Assembly (NCBI GenBank): GCA_035048815.1
Contig: JAUCBN010000007.1
Location: 3,665,501-3,729,500, forward strand
DNA from: Abelmoschus esculentus
Taxonomy: Eukaryota > Streptophyta > Magnoliopsida > Malvales > Malvaceae
Length of the DNA stretch: 64,000 nt
Direction: 5' to 3'
Program-made: the position numbers and the translations under genes
In this document: positions 62,293 through 64,000 of the stretch, one piece after another
Numbering within the stretch: the first letter of the stretch is position 1
Layout: each line of letters begins with the position of its first letter
Notes under the pieces: generated by a model
What the model was told of the DNA's origin: nothing
What the model saw: the letters and a program-made list of their open reading frames with translations, nothing else
The model's database searches: none

Positions 62293-63225
62293 AAGCTTCA
62301 CTTTGATTTTCATTAACCAAGTTTGTTGACCAAATTCTAATAGTCTCCTTCTAAAATTTGTTTTATATAATAGCTGTAAGTAAATAGTTTAAATATACCA
62401 GCGATCCATTTAGTATTTTAGAATTTAAATTAGTTTGAATTTTACGATATTGAATTATTATATATTATTTTTTTAAAATAAAAATCTATTAGTTTTATTA
62501 GACGAGAATATATTCGAAATTATAATAAAAATTTACTTCTTCGTAAAAAAATATATATATAAATCTAAAAATGTACTTATTAAACAAAACTAACGGTAAA
62601 CCCATAACATTTTAAGTCTTAATCATTATGTTGTAAATATTGTTTCTCAAACTTATGATCTTAGAAACAACAATCACTCCCTTAATTACTAAGATAATAT
62701 AATTCATACTATATATTAAAAAATTATTTACTGAAAAATTTAATTTCTATCAACTTTATAATATATTATTTTATTCTTAAATACATTTATAATATATAAC
62801 GGATATAATTTATTTTAAAAAGATAATATAAGTCTCATTAAAATATTTCTTCATAATAATAATAAACTAAATAGCTCGAAATTGGACAACAACAAAAAAA
62901 AAACTTCGTAACAAATAGAATTTTAATCGAAACCGAAACAACTTCTATTTACATTTTATTTCTCATACTCGAAACAAACAAGAAAAAAAATCGAATAAAT
63001 TCACTAAAATATAGGGTTTATCGATTAAGTTGACATTTCAATTTTATAACTAAATCAATCGACTCAATGTTACCCTTAATTTTTTTTTAATTTTAAAATG
63101 AATTAGTATTTTTCAAATTGAAAATCATAAAATAAAATGTGTTTTAGTATAATCCAAACAACAATTTCAACCGGCTAAATACATGTTGATGTTCATTTCT
63201 TTGCTTGAAGACTTGATCTGCATAA
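62293..63225. other. AT-rich spacer between convergent UGT and RABA1 genes
   Basis: Contains the 3' UTRs of both flanking genes and AT-rich DNA. No gene or defined repeat was recognised. Confidence 0.65.
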
Positions 63226-63977
63226 TCAAGACGAGCAACACCCGGATCTTTTCACTTCCGATACATCGTCTTTAGTTCCGACATTGATCGTCCGGCCTTT
63301 AGGTAAAGCTGCCGGGTCATCTCCGATATCGAGAGCTTTCTTGCTTACAACACGATAAATCTGAGCCAATACCTCGGTGAAAGCGTTCTCGACATTCAGA
63401 GCCTCGAGCGCGGATGTTTCCATGAAAAAAGTGTTCTCCCGTTCCGCAAAAGCTTTGGAGTCTTCGACGGTGACGGCTCGCAAATGACGCAAATCGGCCT
63501 TGTTCCCGACTAGCATAATCACAATGTTGGGATCGGTGTGGTCTCGGAGTTCCTTGAGCCACCTTTGCACGTTCTCGAACGTAACGCGCCGGGTAACATC
63601 GTAGACTAGTAGAGCTCCGACGGCACCTCGGTAATATGCACTGGTAATTGCACGGTATCTTTGGCAACAAGGTAAACACAACGATGTTAGCACAACATTT
63701 TGGAAACCCTAATTTCAAACCTAAAATTCAGAGACGAATCGAACAAACTCATTTACCTCTCTTGTCCAGCCGTGTCCCAAATCTGAACTTTAACGATCTT
63801 ATCATCAACATGAATGCTACGAGTTGCAAACTCAACGCCGATGGTTGATTTTGATTCGGCACTAAACTCGTTCTTCGTAAATCTAGACAAAAGATTGGAT
63901 TTTCCAACGCCGGAATCACCGATCAATACAACCTTAAACAAGTAATCATAATCATCATCCGCCCTATAAGATCCCAT
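63226..63977 (-). CDS. RABA1F: RABA1-type small GTPase (RABA1f-like)
   Basis: Two exons, 63977-63757 and 63658-63226, give 217 residues; the intron falls at GQER|YRAI as in other RABA genes. The G motifs are intact: GDSGVGKS (20-27), the effector threonine in KSTIGVEF, DTAGQ (68-72), NKAD (126-129) and ETSAL (154-158). The C-terminus ends in the prenylation motif GCCSS (Cys214, Cys215). The MGSYRADDDYDYLFKVVLIG start and ALPKGRTINVGTKDDVSEV tail place it in RABA1, closest by eye to RABA1f. RABA1 proteins act in trans-Golgi to plasma-membrane traffic, including cytokinesis and salt response. Complete, with 23 bases upstream before the window edge, so its promoter lies outside. Confidence 0.95.
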
Positions 63978-64000
63978 TTCTCTCCTATACGTTTGTTATT

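Overview
This window is nuclear DNA from a flowering plant, almost certainly a eudicot. Genes are split by short GT-AG introns into AT-rich introns and spacers, and every recognisable product has a clear land-plant counterpart. The genes are typical of a low-copy, gene-rich arm separated by AT-rich spacers with decayed transposons. A Malvales genome such as cotton is my guess from the general character of the sequence; it is not demonstrated here.

Layout. 1-6.4 kb: AT-rich spacer with a repeat fragment, a RALF peptide gene (-) and a two-exon PB1-domain gene (-) whose intron has a GC donor. 6.4-10.1 kb: gene-poor AT-rich DNA. 10.1-20.3 kb: an intronless SYP12-group syntaxin (+), the katanin p80 subunit KTN80 (-) with an unusual serine-rich repeat block in its linker, and GID8 of the CTLH/GID ubiquitin ligase (-). 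21.1-35.2 kb: the cohesin-release factor WAPL (-), a decayed 5' piece of a clathrin light chain gene (+) head-to-head with it, and the second-largest subunit of RNA polymerase II, NRPB2 (-). 36.0-39.4 kb: a MUCI70/DUF616 Golgi glycosyltransferase-like gene (-) whose last intron holds a complete 633-bp hAT-type element with 8-bp target duplications. 41.7-48.0 kb: a FRIGIDA-ESSENTIAL 1-like CCCH zinc-finger gene (+) and a small OB-fold protein gene (+). 49.1-56.9 kb: a homeobox-DDT (RINGLET, RLT) chromatin-remodelling gene (-). 58.6-62.3 kb: a cinnamoyl-CoA-reductase-like SDR (+) and an intronless UGT79-type glycosyltransferase (+). 63.2-64.0 kb: a RABA1 GTPase (-).

There is no operon-like logic. 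The neighbours are independent eukaryotic transcription units. Several share broad themes: secretion and exocytosis (SYP12, RABA1, the clathrin light chain remnant), chromatin and transcription (WAPL, NRPB2, RLT, FES1-like) and the cell wall (MUCI70, RALF). The FES1-like and OB-fold pair probably reflects conserved local gene order.

I found no novel defence or mobile system. The observations most worth a second look are the 18-residue repeat array inside KTN80, the RALF with a changed YISY motif, the broken clathrin light chain copy, the hAT insertion with intact target duplications, the GC-AG intron, and three recent tandem duplications near the 3' ends of genes. Exon boundaries were worked out by hand from reading frame and splice dinucleotides. 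Where only gene spans are given, internal exons were recognised but not all were placed to the base.
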